The notes: generated by a model not told the origin, from the letters alone. A stretch of DNA of 39,901 nt from Streptomyces celluloflavus (GCA_000720995.1 JOEL01000058.1:1-39901); one strand, 5' to 3'; positions 21,902 through 30,257 are shown, numbered from the stretch's first letter. Numbers and translations: made by a program.

Positions 21902-23454
21902 AGCGCACCTTGATGTCCCTGATCGGCGCGGCCGTCGCGCTCGCCGCCGTCACCGGTGTCGCCACCGTCGCGGCCCCGGCCCCCGGCGGCGCCGCGCAGA
22001 CCGCGGCGCCGGGCGGCTCCCGGCTGCCCGTCCAGCGCTCCGCGCTGCTGTGCCCGCCGCCGACCTCCTCGGCGGTCGGCGAGACCACGTACACCGCCTT
22101 CGTCCCCCCGGGCGCCGGCGCGGCCGGCAAGAAGGGCACCGCGCAGCTGGTGCCCGCCGGGTCGGTCAAGGAGAGCGGCGGCAAGGACGGGAAGGGCAAG
22201 GGAGGCGGCGCGGGGGACGGCCAGCAGGCGGTCGCGCCGGGTGACACCAAACCGGTCGCGCCGCTGGCGGAGGCCGGGAAGCCGGTCACCGCGACCACCG
22301 AAAGCGGCGGTGCCCCCGCTCTGGTGGGGGCCGCCGACGGCGCGTTCGCGCCCGGCTGGACGGTCCAGCAGACCACGTCCGTCGCGGCCGGCGCGGGCCG
22401 CGGGCTGCTCGGGCTGAGCTGTGTCGCGCCCGATACGACGTTCTGGTTCCCGGGTGTGAGCACCGACAAGGACCGCCAGGACTACGTCCATCTGACCAAC
22501 CCCGACTCGACCCCGGCTGTCGTCGACCTCGAACTGCACGGCAAGGACGGTGCGTTGCGGGCCGCGGCCGGCGAGAACATCTCCGTACCGCCGCACGCCA
22601 CGGTCCCGGTGCTGCTCTCCACCCTGACCGGCGCCCCGGTCACCGACGCCACGCTGAACGTCATCGCCCGTGAGGGCCGGGTCGGCGCCGCAGTCCAGGC
22701 CGTCGACGTCAAGCTCGGCGGCGACTGGCTGCCGGCCGCCGCCGACCCGGCGCCGAGTGCGGTGCTGCCGGGCATCCCGGCCGACGCCACGTCCGTCCGG
22801 CTGGTGGCCCTCGCGCCCGGTGACGCGGACGCCGACCTGAAGGTGCAGCTGGCCACCCCGACCGGTCTGATCGCCCCGGCCGGGGTGGAGACGCTGCACG
22901 TCAAGAGCGGTATGACGACGGCGATGGACCTCAAGGACATCACCAAGGGCGAGGCCGCGTCGCTGGTGCTGACGCCCACCGACAGCGGCTCCAAGGCGCC
23001 GGTCGTGGCGGCGCTGCGGGTGACCCGGGGCACCGGCGACAAGCAGGAGACGGCGTTCATCCCGGCCACCCGGCCGGTCGGCGAGCGGGCCACCGCCGCC
23101 GACAACCGCGACAAGGGCAGCACCCTGACGCTCGTCGCACCGGAGAAGGGCAAGGACGCGAAGGTCAAGGTCACCGCGTCCGCCGGGAGCGGCGGCGGTA
23201 CACCGGTCAGCAAGACGTACACGGTCAAGGGCGGTGCCACGCTCGCCGTCGAACCGCCGCGCCCGCAGGGCCTCAAGGGCTCCTACGCGCTGACGGTGGA
23301 GCCGGAGCCGGGCGGCGGACCGGTCTACGCGGCGCGCATGCTGGCGCAACCGCAGGGCGGGATCCCCGCCTTCACCATCCAGACCCTGCCGGACGACCGG
23401 GGCTCGGTCACCGTCCCGACGGCCCGCCAGGACCTGTCGCTGCTGACGGACTGA
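21898..23454 (+). CDS. Secreted DUF5719 family protein
   Basis: The 518-residue product has a signal peptide (MKRTLMSLIGAAVALAAVTG and a following Ala-rich cleavage region). Its mature domain is rich in Thr, Val and Gly, consistent with beta sandwiches: FWFPGVSTDKDRQDYVHLTN, VVDLELHGKDGAL and VPPHATVPVLLSTL. Two cysteines (LLCPPP and LSCVAPD) may pair. DUF5719 has no assigned function. The start GTG (21898-21900) overlaps the TGA of the glycosyltransferase, so the two are translationally coupled and probably act together, the secreted protein perhaps binding or modifying the exported glycan. It is convergent with the metallopeptidase-like gene. Confidence 0.85.
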   Translation: MKRTLMSLIGAAVALAAVTGVATVAAPAPGGAAQTAAPGGSRLPVQRSALLCPPPTSSAVGETTYTAFVPPGAGAAGKKGTAQLVPAGSVKESGGKDGKGKGGGAGDGQQAVAPGDTKPVAPLAEAGKPVTATTESGGAPALVGAADGAFAPGWTVQQTTSVAAGAGRGLLGLSCVAPDTTFWFPGVSTDKDRQDYVHLTNPDSTPAVVDLELHGKDGALRAAAGENISVPPHATVPVLLSTLTGAPVTDATLNVIAREGRVGAAVQAVDVKLGGDWLPAAADPAPSAVLPGIPADATSVRLVALAPGDADADLKVQLATPTGLIAPAGVETLHVKSGMTTAMDLKDITKGEAASLVLTPTDSGSKAPVVAALRVTRGTGDKQETAFIPATRPVGERATAADNRDKGSTLTLVAPEKGKDAKVKVTASAGSGGGTPVSKTYTVKGGATLAVEPPRPQGLKGSYALTVEPEPGGGPVYAARMLAQPQGGIPAFTIQTLPDDRGSVTVPTARQDLSLLTD

Positions 23455-23521
23455 CCGCACGGCGTGAGCGCATAGCGGGCATACGGGAGTGAACCGGGCG
23501 GAGTTGACCGACCGGAGCGCC

Positions 23522-23563
23522 GGACCCGCGGTACGGCCTCAGTCCTGGCCGTACCGCGGGTCC
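23522..23563. terminator. Bidirectional terminator overlapping the zincin-like gene's stop
   Basis: GGACCCGCGGTACGGCC (23522-23538) pairs perfectly with GGCCGTACCGCGGGTCC (23547-23563); 17 bp with an 8-nt loop. The stop codon of the minus-strand gene (23539-23541) lies in the loop, so its last codons form one arm. Confidence 0.85.
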
Positions 23564-23997
23564 ACCGACTCCGGCGACAGACCGAGGAGTTCGGCGACCT
23601 GCTCGACGACCACCTCATGGACCAGCAGCGCGCGTTCGTCGCGGCTCTTGGTGCGGATCTCGACCGGCCGGCGGTAGATCACGATCCGGTCGCGATATCC
23701 GCCGGCGGCCGGCACCGCCCGGCCCAGCGGCACGGTCTCGCCGTCCGCATCGGTGTCCGGCACCTCGTCCGTACCGAAACCGGGCACCTCCAGGACGATG
23801 AAGTCGACGTTCTGGAGCTGCGGCCAGCGCCGCTCCAGCCGGTCCCGGGAGTCGTACACGAGGTCCACGAAGGCATCGGCGCGGGTCACCGACAGCGGCA
23901 CCTGCGGCGGCGCGATCGGGCCGCGCATGCCACGGCCGTGGCGGTCGCGGCGGCGCGGGCGCGGCTCCGACTGACGGGGCGGTACGGGGGTGTCCAT
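23539..23997 (-). CDS. Metallopeptidase-like (zincin_1, DUF1025) family protein
   Basis: The 152-residue product has a basic N-terminus, then the family core: DAFVDLVYDSRDRLERRWPQLQNVDFIVLEVP, a YRDRIVIYRRPVE strand and RALLVHEVVVEQVAELLGLSPESVDPRYG at the end. The family is annotated as a minimal zinc peptidase. Here the motif reads HEVVV rather than HExxH, so the second histidine ligand is missing and hydrolytic activity is uncertain. I recall the same variant in other actinobacterial members. ATG at 23995-23997; TACGCT (24006-24011, minus strand) sits eight bases away, so the mRNA is nearly leaderless. Divergent from DUF3499. Function unknown. Confidence 0.82.
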   Translation of the reverse strand: MDTPVPPRQSEPRPRRRDRHGRGMRGPIAPPQVPLSVTRADAFVDLVYDSRDRLERRWPQLQNVDFIVLEVPGFGTDEVPDTDADGETVPLGRAVPAAGGYRDRIVIYRRPVEIRTKSRDERALLVHEVVVEQVAELLGLSPESVDPRYGQD

Positions 23998-24099
23998 CAC
24001 CGTCGAGCGTAGCCGCCGCGGGGCGGCGGGGGCCGCAGTGCGCGACAACACACACCATGTCGCCGATTGACCGCTACGGTCCGCGTTGCGTTCGTTTGC

Positions 24100-24163
24100 A
24101 TCCCGTCATGAGATCGCGGAACCCCTGTGGAATGACATGAATTGCAGCGAATAATGACGGGAT
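24100..24163. repeat. 10-bp inverted repeat in the DUF3499 upstream region
   Basis: ATCCCGTCAT (24100-24109) and ATGACGGGAT (24154-24163) are exact complements 44 bp apart in an AT-richer part of the 320-bp divergent intergenic region (23998-24316). It could be a paired operator or a large stem; otherwise that region shows no gene. Confidence 0.5.
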
Positions 24164-24316
24164 TCGTCGCCCCGCACCGTCCGTCCCGGCCCGCCCGGGG
24201 CAGGTCAGGTCGAGCGGGTGCAGGTCAGACGCATCGGACGAAGTGGGACGACACGGTTGGGTGAGCCGGGGGTGAGTCGTCGCGGCCCGCTCAAGAGTGC
24301 GGTAGCGTCCAACGTC

Positions 24317-24706
24317 GTGAGCCCTGTACGTCGCTGTTCGCGCACTGCGTGCGGCCGCCCCGCCGTCGCAACGCTGACGTACGTCTATGCGGATTCGACC
24401 GCCGTGCTCGGACCGCTCGCCACCTACGCCGAACCACACTGCTACGACCTGTGCGCCGAGCACTCCGAGCGCCTGACCGCCCCCCGTGGCTGGGAAGTCG
24501 TCCGTCTCGCCATCGACTCCGGACCCTCCCGCCCCAGCGGCGACGACCTCGAAGCGCTCGCCAACGCCGTGCGCGAGGCCGCCCGGCCGCAGGAGCGCGC
24601 CGCGGGCGAGGGGCCGCAGGCCGCCGGGCCCGGCGGCCGGGACGGCCAGCCCACGGAGGTCGGCCGCCGCGGCCATCTGCGGGTGCTGCGCTCGCCCGAC
24701 TCCTGA
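24317..24706 (+). CDS. DUF3499 family protein, zinc-ribbon-like
   Basis: The 129-residue product starts MSPVRRCSRTACGRPAVATLTYVYADSTAVLG (abridged as the family signature) and has two cysteine pairs, CSRTAC and CYDLC, in the layout of a small zinc-binding fold. The C-terminal half is Gly/Pro/Glu-rich and ends in a conserved RRGHLRVLRSPDS. Function unknown; it is conserved next to phosphomannomutase in actinobacteria, including mycobacteria. I chose the GTG at 24317 rather than an ATG 33 codons upstream, because conservation begins here and TAGCGT (24303-24308) lies eight bases before it, as in near-leaderless genes. Confidence 0.85.
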   Translation: MSPVRRCSRTACGRPAVATLTYVYADSTAVLGPLATYAEPHCYDLCAEHSERLTAPRGWEVVRLAIDSGPSRPSGDDLEALANAVREAARPQERAAGEGPQAAGPGGRDGQPTEVGRRGHLRVLRSPDS

Positions 24707-24910
24707 GCGACCGGCCGCCGTTGCGCGCGACCGGACAGGGACTTGTGTGGCGGTACGTGAAGTGTCCATCACTTTCCGTGAGTTGTGTCAAGCCTCCCCG
24801 GTCATCGCCCTGACGCCGGTGCCGGTACACGCCCGCAGCCGTGCCCGGCGCCTGCCGCGCGCGGTGGCGCGTACCCGGCGGTCGTTTCGCCCCGCCTCGG
24901 GACGGACGGG

Positions 24911-24916
24911 TAGGTT
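24911..24916 (+). promoter_or_regulatory. -10 element of the manB promoter
   Basis: TAGGTT lies 33 bp upstream of the manB GTG and its ribosome site. Further upstream, AAGTG-TCCAT-CACTT (24760-24774) is a short palindrome of unknown meaning. Confidence 0.45.
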
Positions 24917-24949
24917 TGGGGCTCCGTAGAGACCCCAGGAGGGCTGGCT

Positions 24950-26308
24950 GTGACTGATCTGTCGCAGATCGTCAAGGCGTACGACGTGCGTGGTGTGGTC
25001 CCCGACCAGTGGGACGAGGCGCTGGCCGGGCTGTTCGGCGCGGCCTTCGCGGAGGTCACCGGCGCGGACGCGATCGTGATCGGGCACGACATGCGGCCCT
25101 CCTCGCCGGGGCTGGCCGGCGCCTTCGCGCGCGGCGCCGCGGCGCGCGGGGTGGACGTCACCGAGATCGGCCTGTGCTCCACCGACGAGCTGTACTACGC
25201 CAGCGGCGCGCTGGGGCTGCCCGGCGCGATGTTCACGGCCTCGCACAACCCGGCTCGGTACAACGGCATCAAGATGTGCCGGGCGGGCGCGGCCCCGGTA
25301 GGCCAGGACACCGGTCTCGCGGACATCCGCGCACTGGTCGAGCGGTGGTCCGAGGAGGGCGCCCCGGAACCGGCCGCGACGCCGGGGACGATCGGCCGCC
25401 GCGATGTACTGGCGGACTATGCGGCGCATCTGCGGTCCCTGGTGGACCTGTCCGGCAGCCGGCCGCTGAAGGTCGTGGTGGACGCGGGCAACGGCATGGG
25501 CGGGCACACCGTACCCACCGTCTTCGCCGGACTGCCGCTCGAACTGGACGCCCTCTACTTCGAGTTGGACGGCTCCTTCCCGAATCACGAGGCCAACCCG
25601 CTGGACCCGAAGAACATCGTGGACCTCCAGGCGCGGGTGCGCGAGGTCGGCGCCGACCTCGGCCTCGCCTTCGACGGCGACGCGGACCGCTGCTTCGTGG
25701 TGGACGAGAAGGGCGACCCGGTCTCCCCGTCCGCGATCACCGCACTGGTCGCCGCCCGCGAGCTGGCCAAGCACCCCGGCGGCACGGTCATCCACAACCT
25801 GATCACCTCCTGGTCGGTGCCGGAGGTCGTGGCGGAACTGGGCGGCGAGGCGGTCCGTACCCGGGTCGGCCACTCCTTCATCAAGGAGGAGATGGCCCAG
25901 GCCGGCGCGATCTTCGGCGGCGAGCACTCCGCGCACTACTACTTCCGCGACTTCTGGAACGCCGACACCGGCATGCTCGCCGCCCTGCACGTCCTGGCGG
26001 CGCTCGGCGGCCAGCAGGGCACGCTCTCGGAGCTCGTCGCGCAGTACGACAGGTACGCGTCCTCCGGCGAGATCAACAGCACCGTCGACGACCAGGCCGG
26101 CCGGCTCGCCGCGATCCGGGCCGCCCACGCCGGCCGCCCCGGCGTCACCCTCGACGAACTGGACGGACTGACGGTCACCACCGCCGACTGGTGGTTCAAC
26201 GTGCGCGCCTCCAACACCGAGCCGCTGCTGCGGCTGAACGTCGAGGCCCGGGACGCGGCGACCGTCGAGCGCGTCCGCGACGAGGCACTGGCGATCATCC
26301 GCGGCTGA
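24950..26308 (+). CDS. manB: Phosphomannomutase/phosphoglucomutase
   Basis: This enzyme interconverts mannose-6-phosphate and mannose-1-phosphate, feeding the guanylyltransferase. The 452-residue product shows every alpha-D-phosphohexomutase signature. These are the phosphoserine loop TASHNPARYNGIK (S98), the metal loop DGDADR (D242, D244, D246), the sugar loop GGEHSAHYYF, and the phosphate-binding RASNTEPLLRLN near the end. GTG start with AGGAGGG six bases upstream. Trm112-like, the SIS isomerase and manA follow on the same strand, an arrangement shared with mycobacteria, where the gene is manB/pmmA. Some glucose-1-phosphate activity is usual in the family. Confidence 0.93.
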   Translation: MTDLSQIVKAYDVRGVVPDQWDEALAGLFGAAFAEVTGADAIVIGHDMRPSSPGLAGAFARGAAARGVDVTEIGLCSTDELYYASGALGLPGAMFTASHNPARYNGIKMCRAGAAPVGQDTGLADIRALVERWSEEGAPEPAATPGTIGRRDVLADYAAHLRSLVDLSGSRPLKVVVDAGNGMGGHTVPTVFAGLPLELDALYFELDGSFPNHEANPLDPKNIVDLQARVREVGADLGLAFDGDADRCFVVDEKGDPVSPSAITALVAARELAKHPGGTVIHNLITSWSVPEVVAELGGEAVRTRVGHSFIKEEMAQAGAIFGGEHSAHYYFRDFWNADTGMLAALHVLAALGGQQGTLSELVAQYDRYASSGEINSTVDDQAGRLAAIRAAHAGRPGVTLDELDGLTVTTADWWFNVRASNTEPLLRLNVEARDAATVERVRDEALAIIRG

Positions 26309-26435
26309 CACCGGAGCGGCCGGGGCCGGCCCGGCGGCGGGGGACCGGACCGGCCCCGTACCGCCGGCCGGCGCCCCGGCCCCGCCCGGCCACCCCGAAC
26401 CCACGCCGCGCAGGCCCGCGCACCCCTTACGGCGG

Positions 26436-26441
26436 TAGGCT
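26436..26441 (+). promoter_or_regulatory. -10 element upstream of the Trm112-like gene
   Basis: TAGGCT lies 34 bp upstream of the ATG at 26476. It suggests the Trm112-SIS-manA genes can be transcribed separately from manB. Confidence 0.4.
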
Positions 26442-26475
26442 GGCCGAGCCGCAACCACCCGAAGGAGCAGCACCC

Positions 26476-26700
26476 ATGCCGGTCGAAGCCAGCCTGATCG
26501 AGATCCTCGCCTGCCCGGCGTGCCACGCCCCGCTCGCGGACCGCCCGGCACCCGCCACCCCGGCCGCCGACGCCCCGGCCGACGGCGTCGCGGGCCCCGA
26601 GTCCGAGCTGGTCTGCACCTCCGGTGACTGCGGCCTCGCCTACCCCGTCCGGGACGGCATCCCCGTACTCCTCGTCGACGAGGCCCGCCGCCCCGCCTGA
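26476..26700 (+). CDS. Trm112 family zinc-binding protein
   Basis: The 74-residue product has the Trm112/YcaR fold: LIEILACPACHAPL, a short Ala/Pro-rich insertion, LVCTSGDCGLAYPVRDGIPVLLVDEA. Cysteines in CPAC and CTSGDC could bind zinc. The classical Trm112 activates tRNA and protein methyltransferases; bacterial versions are mostly uncharacterised, and no methyltransferase is adjacent here. ATG at 26476 with AAGGAG eight bases upstream. It sits between phosphomannomutase and the SIS isomerase, a conserved actinobacterial placement. Confidence 0.88.
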   Translation: MPVEASLIEILACPACHAPLADRPAPATPAADAPADGVAGPESELVCTSGDCGLAYPVRDGIPVLLVDEARRPA

Positions 26701-26772
26701 CCCACCGCCGGGCCCCGACCCGGCACCGCCCGGAGTTCACCGCCCGTTTCGGCGACCGGAGGCCGCGCCACC

Positions 26773-27909
26773 ATGCTCGACGAGTCACTCCTCGACACCC
26801 CCGAGGCGCTGTCGGGCGCCGACCGCTTCGGGCTGCTGCGCGGTGTCGCCGAATCCGGCGCCCGGGTCCGCACCGCCGCCCGCAGCGCCGCCGAGTCCGG
26901 CATCCCCGACCTGACCCCCGACGGACGGCCGCGTGCCGTCCTCGTCGCCGGCCCCGGCCCGGCCGCCGCCTGCGTCGCCGACCTCGTCGCCGCACTCGGC
27001 GGCGGCAGCTGCCCGGCCACCCTCCTCCCGCCCACCGGCGTCGCCCCGCTGCCCGGCGCACTGCGCTGGACCCTGCCCGGCTGGACCGGCCCGCTGGACC
27101 TGCTGCTGCTCGCCGGGCCCGACGCCGCCGACCCGGGCCTGGCCGAGCTCGTCGAACAGGCGTACCGCCGCGGCTGCGCCGTCGTCGCCGTCACCCCCGC
27201 CGGCGGCCCCCTCGCGGACGCCGTCATCCAGGCCCGCGGCCTCGCCGTCCCCCTGGCCACCACCCCGTACGACGCCGAGTTCGACGTCGAGGGGGCGCCC
27301 CCGGCCGCCCCCGGCACCCTCTGGTCGCTGCTCATCCCGCTGCTCTCGCTCGCCGACCGGATCGGCCTGCTCGACGCGCCGCCCGAGGCACTGGCCCGCC
27401 TCGCCGACCGCCTCGACCAGCTCGCCGAACGCTGCGGCCCGGCCATCGCCACGTACAGCAACCCCGCCAAGACGCTGGCCGCCGAGCTCGCCGACGCGCT
27501 GCCGCTGATCTGGACCGAAGGCACCGTCGCCGGAGCCGTCGGCCGGCACTTCGCGGCCGTGCTGACCGGTCTCGCGGGCCGCCCCGCGCTCACCGCCGAG
27601 CTGCCCGAAGCGCTCGCCACGCACCGCGCGCTGCTCGCCGGCGCGCTCGCCGCCGGCGCCGACCCCGACGACTTCTTCCGCGACCGCGTCGACCAGCCCG
27701 CCACCCTGCACGCCCGGATCGTGCTGCTGCGCGACCAGGCCCCCGGCCCGCACTCCGCCACCCGCGCCGCGCATGCGCTCGCCGAGGAGCGCGACACCGC
27801 CGTCAGCGAGCTCGAACCGGAGGCCGGCAGCGCCCTGGAGAGCGCCGCGGAACTGCTCGCCGTCACGGATTTCGCCGCCGTCTATCTGGCACTCGCCGGC
27901 ACCGGCTGA
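26773..27909 (+). CDS. SIS-domain protein, phosphoglucose/phosphomannose isomerase-like
   Basis: The 378-residue product resembles the bifunctional PGI/PMI family. An N-terminal SIS-like half carries AVLVAGPGPAAACVADLVAAL and DLLLLAGPDAADPGLAELVEQAYRRGC. A C-terminal half carries AKTLAAELADALPLIWTEGTVAGAVGRHFAAVL and later the HARIVLLRDQ region. The usual SIS phosphate-binding GxGxS is degraded to GPGPA, so catalytic competence is uncertain, and a structural or regulatory role is possible. ATG with CGGAGG about 11 bases upstream. Adjacent manA already encodes a classical mannose-6-phosphate isomerase. The pairing is conserved in mycobacteria. Confidence 0.83.
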   Translation: MLDESLLDTPEALSGADRFGLLRGVAESGARVRTAARSAAESGIPDLTPDGRPRAVLVAGPGPAAACVADLVAALGGGSCPATLLPPTGVAPLPGALRWTLPGWTGPLDLLLLAGPDAADPGLAELVEQAYRRGCAVVAVTPAGGPLADAVIQARGLAVPLATTPYDAEFDVEGAPPAAPGTLWSLLIPLLSLADRIGLLDAPPEALARLADRLDQLAERCGPAIATYSNPAKTLAAELADALPLIWTEGTVAGAVGRHFAAVLTGLAGRPALTAELPEALATHRALLAGALAAGADPDDFFRDRVDQPATLHARIVLLRDQAPGPHSATRAAHALAEERDTAVSELEPEAGSALESAAELLAVTDFAAVYLALAGTG

Positions 27910-27996
27910 CGCGGGACGGTCCGCTCCGCACCCCGGCCCGGACCGCCCCGCCGCACCACCGTTTTCCCGCACGACCGAACGTCAGGAAGCACCCCC

Positions 27997-29199
27997 ATGG
28001 ACCGCCTCGCCAACACTGTGCGCCCCTATGCCTGGGGCTCCGTCACCGCCATCCCCGAGCTGCTCGGCGTCGAGCCGACCGGCGCGCCGCAGGCCGAGAT
28101 GTGGATGGGCGCGCACCTCGGCGCCCCCTCCCGCATCGACCGCGGCGCGGGGCCCGTCTCGCTGGCCGAGGTGATCGACGCCGCACCGGAAGCCGAACTG
28201 GGCGCCGACGCCGTCCGCGCCTTCGGCCCCCGGCTGCCGTTCCTGCTCAAGCTGCTCGCGGCCGGCTCGCCGCTCTCCCTCCAGGTCCACCCCGACCTCG
28301 CACAGGCGCGGGCGGGCTTCGCCGACGAAGAGCGGCGCGGCGTCCCGATCGACGCCGGGCACCGCAACTACAAGGACGCCAACCACAAGCCCGAGCTGGT
28401 CTGCGCGCTCACCCCGTTCGACGGGCTCTGCGGCTTCCGGCACCCGGCGCAGGCCGCGGACCTCCTGGACGGCCTGGCCGTCGACGCCCTCAAGCCCTAC
28501 GCGGACATCCTGCGCGCCGGCCCCGAACAGGACGCGCTGCGCGAGGTCCTGACCGCCGTCCTGACCGCCGAGCACGACGCGATGGCCGAGACCGTCGAAC
28601 AGGCCGCCGCCGCGGCGGCCGAACTGGGCGCCGGGGACGGCCCGCACGCCGCCTCCTACGCCGCCTACGCCGCCATCGCGCACCACTACCCCGGCGACCC
28701 CGGCGTGATCGCCGCGATGCTGCTCAACTACGTCCAACTCCAGCCCGGCGAGGCCCTGTTCCTCGGCGCCGGCATACCGCACGCCTACCTCAACGGCCTC
28801 GGCGTCGAGCTGATGGCCAACTCCGACAACGTGCTGCGCTGCGGTCTGACCCCCAAGCACGTCGACGTCCCCGAACTGCTCCGCATCGTCCGCTTCGAGT
28901 CCCGCGACCCGGGCGTCCTGCGCCCGGAGGCGGTCGACGGCGAGGAGGTCTACGAGACCCCGATCGACGAATTCCGGCTCTCCCGCTTCGTCCTGGCGCC
29001 CGGTGCCGCGCCCCGCCCGCTCGACGCCCGTACACCGCAGGTCCTGCTGTGCACGGCGGGGACGGTCGTGCTGCGCGGCGAGGCGGCGGCGGACGGTGAA
29101 CTGGTGCTCGCGCCCGGCGAGTCGGCGTTCGTCCGGGCCGGCGAGCGGGTCGCCCTCACCGGTGAGGGCACGCTCTTCCGCGCGACGGTGGTCGCCTAG
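27997..29199 (+). CDS. manA: Mannose-6-phosphate isomerase, class I
   Basis: This zinc enzyme interconverts fructose-6-phosphate and mannose-6-phosphate. The 400-residue product begins MDRLANTVRPYAWGS and has the zinc ligands in LQVHPDLAQA (Gln, His), NHKPELVCAL (Glu) and GAGIPHAYLNGLGVELMANSD (His); the last segment is the family signature including the catalytic arginine region LRCGLTPKHVD. Length is normal for type I PMI. ATG at 27997 with AGGAAG about 10 bases upstream. It is downstream of the SIS protein and probably in the same transcript; together with manB and the guanylyltransferase it supplies GDP-mannose. Confidence 0.94.
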   Translation: MDRLANTVRPYAWGSVTAIPELLGVEPTGAPQAEMWMGAHLGAPSRIDRGAGPVSLAEVIDAAPEAELGADAVRAFGPRLPFLLKLLAAGSPLSLQVHPDLAQARAGFADEERRGVPIDAGHRNYKDANHKPELVCALTPFDGLCGFRHPAQAADLLDGLAVDALKPYADILRAGPEQDALREVLTAVLTAEHDAMAETVEQAAAAAAELGAGDGPHAASYAAYAAIAHHYPGDPGVIAAMLLNYVQLQPGEALFLGAGIPHAYLNGLGVELMANSDNVLRCGLTPKHVDVPELLRIVRFESRDPGVLRPEAVDGEEVYETPIDEFRLSRFVLAPGAAPRPLDARTPQVLLCTAGTVVLRGEAAADGELVLAPGESAFVRAGERVALTGEGTLFRATVVA

Positions 29200-29213
29200 G
29201 AACCTGTGAGGCA

Positions 29214-29278
29214 CGTCGGCCGGGCTGCGACAATGACCGCCGCAGCAGCGTTAAAGGGGCGGTAAAGCCCGGCCGACG
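29214..29278 (+). promoter_or_regulatory. Long structured hairpin between manA and the CDF gene
   Basis: CGTCGGCCGGGCT (29214-29226) and AGCCCGGCCGACG (29266-29278) are a perfect 13-bp pair. Inside, ACCGCC (29236-29241) pairs with GGCGGT (29258-29263). The outer stem ends directly at the GGAAGGA ribosome site of the transporter. It could be the manA-operon terminator or a regulatory 5' leader. GACAAT (29229-29234) could also be a -10 element, in which case the full hairpin would not be in the transporter mRNA. Confidence 0.55.
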
Positions 29279-29297
29279 GAAGGAACACAACGGCCTC

Positions 29298-30257
29298 ATG
29301 AGTGCATCAGGCGGAACAAAGGCGATCGTCGCGGCGCTGAGCGCCAATCTGGCGATCGCCGTGGCGAAGTTCGTGGCTTTCGCCTTCAGCGGCTCGTCCT
29401 CGATGCTGGCGGAAGGCGTGCACTCCCTCGCGGACTCCGGCAACCAGGGCCTGCTGCTGCTCGGCGGCAAGAAGGCCAAGCGCGCGGCGACCGAGGAACA
29501 CCCCTTCGGCTACGGCCGCGAGCGGTACATCTACGGCTTCCTGGTCTCCATCGTCCTGTTCACCCTCGGCGGCGTCTTCGCGCTCTACGAGGGCTACGAG
29601 AAGATCCAGAACCCGCACAAACTCGACAACTGGATCTGGCCGGTGGCCGTCCTGCTCTTCGCGATCGTCGCCGAGGGACTCTCCTTCCGGACGGCCGTCA
29701 AGGAGTCCAACGAACTGCGCGGCAAGCAGAGCTGGGCCCAGTTCATCCGGCGCGCCAAGGCCCCCGAGCTGCCGGTCGTGCTGCTGGAGGACTTCGGCGC
29801 GCTGATCGGCCTGGTCCTCGCGCTCTGCGGCGTCGGCCTCACCGTCGCCACCGGTGACGCCCTCTGGGACGGCATCGGCACCATGTGCATCGGCACGCTG
29901 CTCGTACTGATCGCGCTGGTCCTCGCCGCCGAGACCAAGTCACTGCTGCTGGGCGAGGCCGCGGGCGCCGACCAGGTCGCCAAGATCCGCGCCGCGGCGG
30001 TCGACGGCGATGTCGTCACCGGCGTCATCCATATGCGCACCCTGCACCTCGGCCCCGAGGAACTGCTGGTCGCCGCCAAGATCGCGGTACAGCACGACGA
30101 CACGGCCACCCAGGTCGCGGACGCCATCAACGCCGCCGAGGCCCGCATCCGCGCGGCGGTGCCGATCGCCCGCGTCATCTACCTGGAGCCCGACATCTAC
30201 AGCGAGGCCGCGGCCGCCGCGGGGAACAACCCGGGGAAGGCACCGGGCGGCCGCTGA
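29298..30257 (+). CDS. Cation diffusion facilitator transporter (SLC30A9/ZnT9-like)
   Basis: The 319-residue product has six membrane helices and a short cytoplasmic C-terminal domain, as in CDF exporters that exchange divalent metal for protons. Helix 2 carries SSSMLAEGVHSLADSGNQ, with His and Asp where the transport-site ligands lie. Helix 5 carries LLEDFGALIG, with an ED pair instead of the usual HxxxD, a pattern of the ZnT9-like subgroup. HPFGYGRERYIYGF is the conserved loop between helices 2 and 3. Metal specificity is unknown. ATG at 29298 with GGAAGGA upstream, immediately after a strong hairpin. It is convergent with the PTS gene. Confidence 0.9.
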   Translation: MSASGGTKAIVAALSANLAIAVAKFVAFAFSGSSSMLAEGVHSLADSGNQGLLLLGGKKAKRAATEEHPFGYGRERYIYGFLVSIVLFTLGGVFALYEGYEKIQNPHKLDNWIWPVAVLLFAIVAEGLSFRTAVKESNELRGKQSWAQFIRRAKAPELPVVLLEDFGALIGLVLALCGVGLTVATGDALWDGIGTMCIGTLLVLIALVLAAETKSLLLGEAAGADQVAKIRAAAVDGDVVTGVIHMRTLHLGPEELLVAAKIAVQHDDTATQVADAINAAEARIRAAVPIARVIYLEPDIYSEAAAAAGNNPGKAPGGR

